Assembly: GCA_035341665.1 (NCBI GenBank)
Contig: DAOQVR010000004.1
Location: 1 to 64,000, forward strand
Source: DAOQVR01 sp035341665
GTDB taxonomy: Bacteria; Chloroflexota; Anaerolineae; JAAYZQ01
DNA: 64,000 bases
Reading direction: 5' to 3'
Part shown: piece by piece, positions 63,131-64,000 of the stretch
How the letters are laid out: each line of letters opens with the position of its first letter
Position numbering within the stretch: the first letter of the stretch is position 1
Notes under the pieces: generated by a model
Told to the model about the DNA's origin: nothing
The model's database searches: none
What the model saw: only the letters and a program-made list of their open reading frames with translations
Translations under genes and position numbers: made by a program

Positions 63131-64000
63131 CTACCGGACGGTGACGGAGAGCGTGAACACTCCCCCTTCGCCAAAGGATGACACCAGGATGAAATAGTCC
63201 TGCGTGCTGGGCAGATTGCCGCTCCAGGTCTGGTCGCCGTCCACATAGCGCTTGAGGACCGACCCGTCAAAGCCCCAGATGGAGGGTAGCATGGACGGGT
63301 CGGCGTCCAGCTCCACCTCCATCTCCTGCCCCGCTCCGGCGCGGAGGACGTACAGGACCGAGCCGTAGGGGCCCACCTGGCCGGCGACCGTGTCACTCAC
63401 AGCGCCCGGATCAAACGAGATGCGTGCCGGCACCGACACCCTCAGCGAGTAGTCTGCCGCCCCGCCCTCGGAACTTACTGTCACGTTATAGTCCTGCGTA
63501 GCGGGCAGGTAGTCGCGCCAGAGCGTTCCGCCCACCGCCCCATGCTTCAGCACCGACCCGTCAGCGCCCCAGATCTCCAGCAGCACCTGGCTTCCAGACC
63601 AATCCACCTCGACGTCAAGGATTTGGCCCTCCGACGCCCTCAGTACATACGTATCCTGGCCCAGCTCCGGCAGGCTGCCTTCCAGCAGAGCCGTCGTCGC
63701 GTCGGGAGAGAAGGCAATGCGGACCGGTGGCGACGCACCACCGGCCGGGATGGCGATATCCAGGCGGTAGGCCGCAGCCTCAGACTTGTTGTGGAGGTAC
63801 AGGAAATAATCCTGCGTCGCCGGCAGGGGCCCTACCCAGAGCCATCCGGAGTCCGCCTCGGATTTCAGCAGGGTGCCGTCAAAGCCCCATATCTCAAGAG
63901 TAGTGGCCGACGAGGGGGAGTCGATGGCGACCTGCATCGTCTGCCCCATGGACGCCTTCAAGATGAAGAGGTCCGGAATCGCCGGCTCGACCGATCCTTC
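63131..64000 (-). CDS. Repeat protein with PPC-like beta modules, 5' end beyond the window
   Basis: The frame is open from the stop at 63131 to the window edge, giving 289 visible residues. Three modules of about 90-95 residues repeat, each with a Y/F-VLRAs-GQ block, an L-EIWG/DGSVLK block and LP-TQDY near its end. This resembles the pre-peptidase C-terminal type modules of secreted bacterial proteins. A TTG at 63961 could begin a shorter frame, but the upstream codons continue the same module, so the true start lies outside. Confidence 0.7.
   Translation of the reverse strand, partial: EGSVEPAIPDLFILKASMGQTMQVAIDSPSSATTLEIWGFDGTLLKSEADSGWLWVGPLPATQDYFLYLHNKSEAAAYRLDIAIPAGGASPPVRIAFSPDATTALLEGSLPELGQDTYVLRASEGQILDVEVDWSGSQVLLEIWGADGSVLKHGAVGGTLWRDYLPATQDYNVTVSSEGGAADYSLRVSVPARISFDPGAVSDTVAGQVGPYGSVLYVLRAGAGQEMEVELDADPSMLPSIWGFDGSVLKRYVDGDQTWSGNLPSTQDYFILVSSFGEGGVFTLSVTVR

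Overview
The window looks like a chromosomal piece of a high-GC Chloroflexota bacterium, most like Anaerolineae. That is an inference from style rather than a marker-gene match. Supporting signs are Pro/Thr-rich linkers of the (PT)n kind in secreted proteins, an archaeal-type (type 3) prolyl-tRNA synthetase, SHOCT/DUF2089 stress-type proteins, many small zinc-ribbon proteins, Asp-box and HEAT-repeat membrane proteins, and dispersed GC-rich palindromes after stop codons. Most of the window is ordinary vertical core genome: proS, rplI, trpS, lepA, glmS, parA/parB, a tlyA-type methyltransferase, an RNase D-like gene and two tRNAs. No CRISPR array, prophage or intact insertion sequence was seen; one short degraded transposase-like remnant lies near 40.0 kb.

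Layout. 0-14 kb: large secreted or anchored proteins (a two-domain glycosidase, a subtilase, an Asp-box/HEAT protein) around a metallophosphoesterase / ParB-like / proS operon, which is preceded by a structured leader ending in an intrinsic terminator. 14-19 kb: a Zn/Cd-type P-ATPase, rplI, HNH nuclease, tRNA-Gln and tRNA-Ile(CAU), and a methyltransferase. 19.4-24.9 kb: one operon-like run of DUF2089, beta-helix, GNAT, MFS and two further proteins, four of which share the same short helical module. 25-28.6 kb: an ECF sigma factor and membrane partner, divergent from a SpoIIE-type phosphatase, then a P-loop protein and zinc-ribbon proteins. 28.7-38.5 kb: glmS, a haem lipoprotein, an M20 peptidase, an alpha/alpha-toroid protein, methyltransferase, DinB protein, serpin, HEAT protein and a YkgJ-like protein. 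38.6-44.6 kb: a secreted protein, trpS with an Fe-S type cysteine set, lepA, a zinc-ribbon protein and mgtC. 44.6-51 kb: LysM protein, zinc-ribbon membrane protein, a DUF2207-like protein with a Cys-Ala tail, a PqqD-radical SAM-SPASM enzyme and a DUF4139 protein. 51-58.3 kb: three GT-C-like membrane proteins coupled to tlyA, divergent from a DPPR-synthase-like UbiA enzyme. 58.3-64 kb: RNase D, parB, parA, mscS, an ICMT-type membrane methyltransferase and a repeat protein cut by the window edge.

The strongest candidate for an undescribed system is at 44.6-49.6 kb. A secreted/membrane DUF2207-like protein ends in eight cysteines alternating with alanine, and the next gene encodes a radical SAM enzyme with a PqqD-like peptide-recognition domain and a SPASM domain. 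This suggests thioether-type modification of the tail of a full-size envelope protein. Second candidates are the structured, terminator-ended leader at 3613-3772 and the four-protein SHOCT-module operon at 19.4-24.9 kb.

Transcription signals are unusually readable. About twenty sites fit TTGNCN, a 17-base spacer and TANNNT. Several lie so close to the start codon that the messages should be leaderless or nearly so (tlyA, RNase D, parA). Many operon junctions are 4-base GTGA or ATGA overlaps, implying translational coupling.
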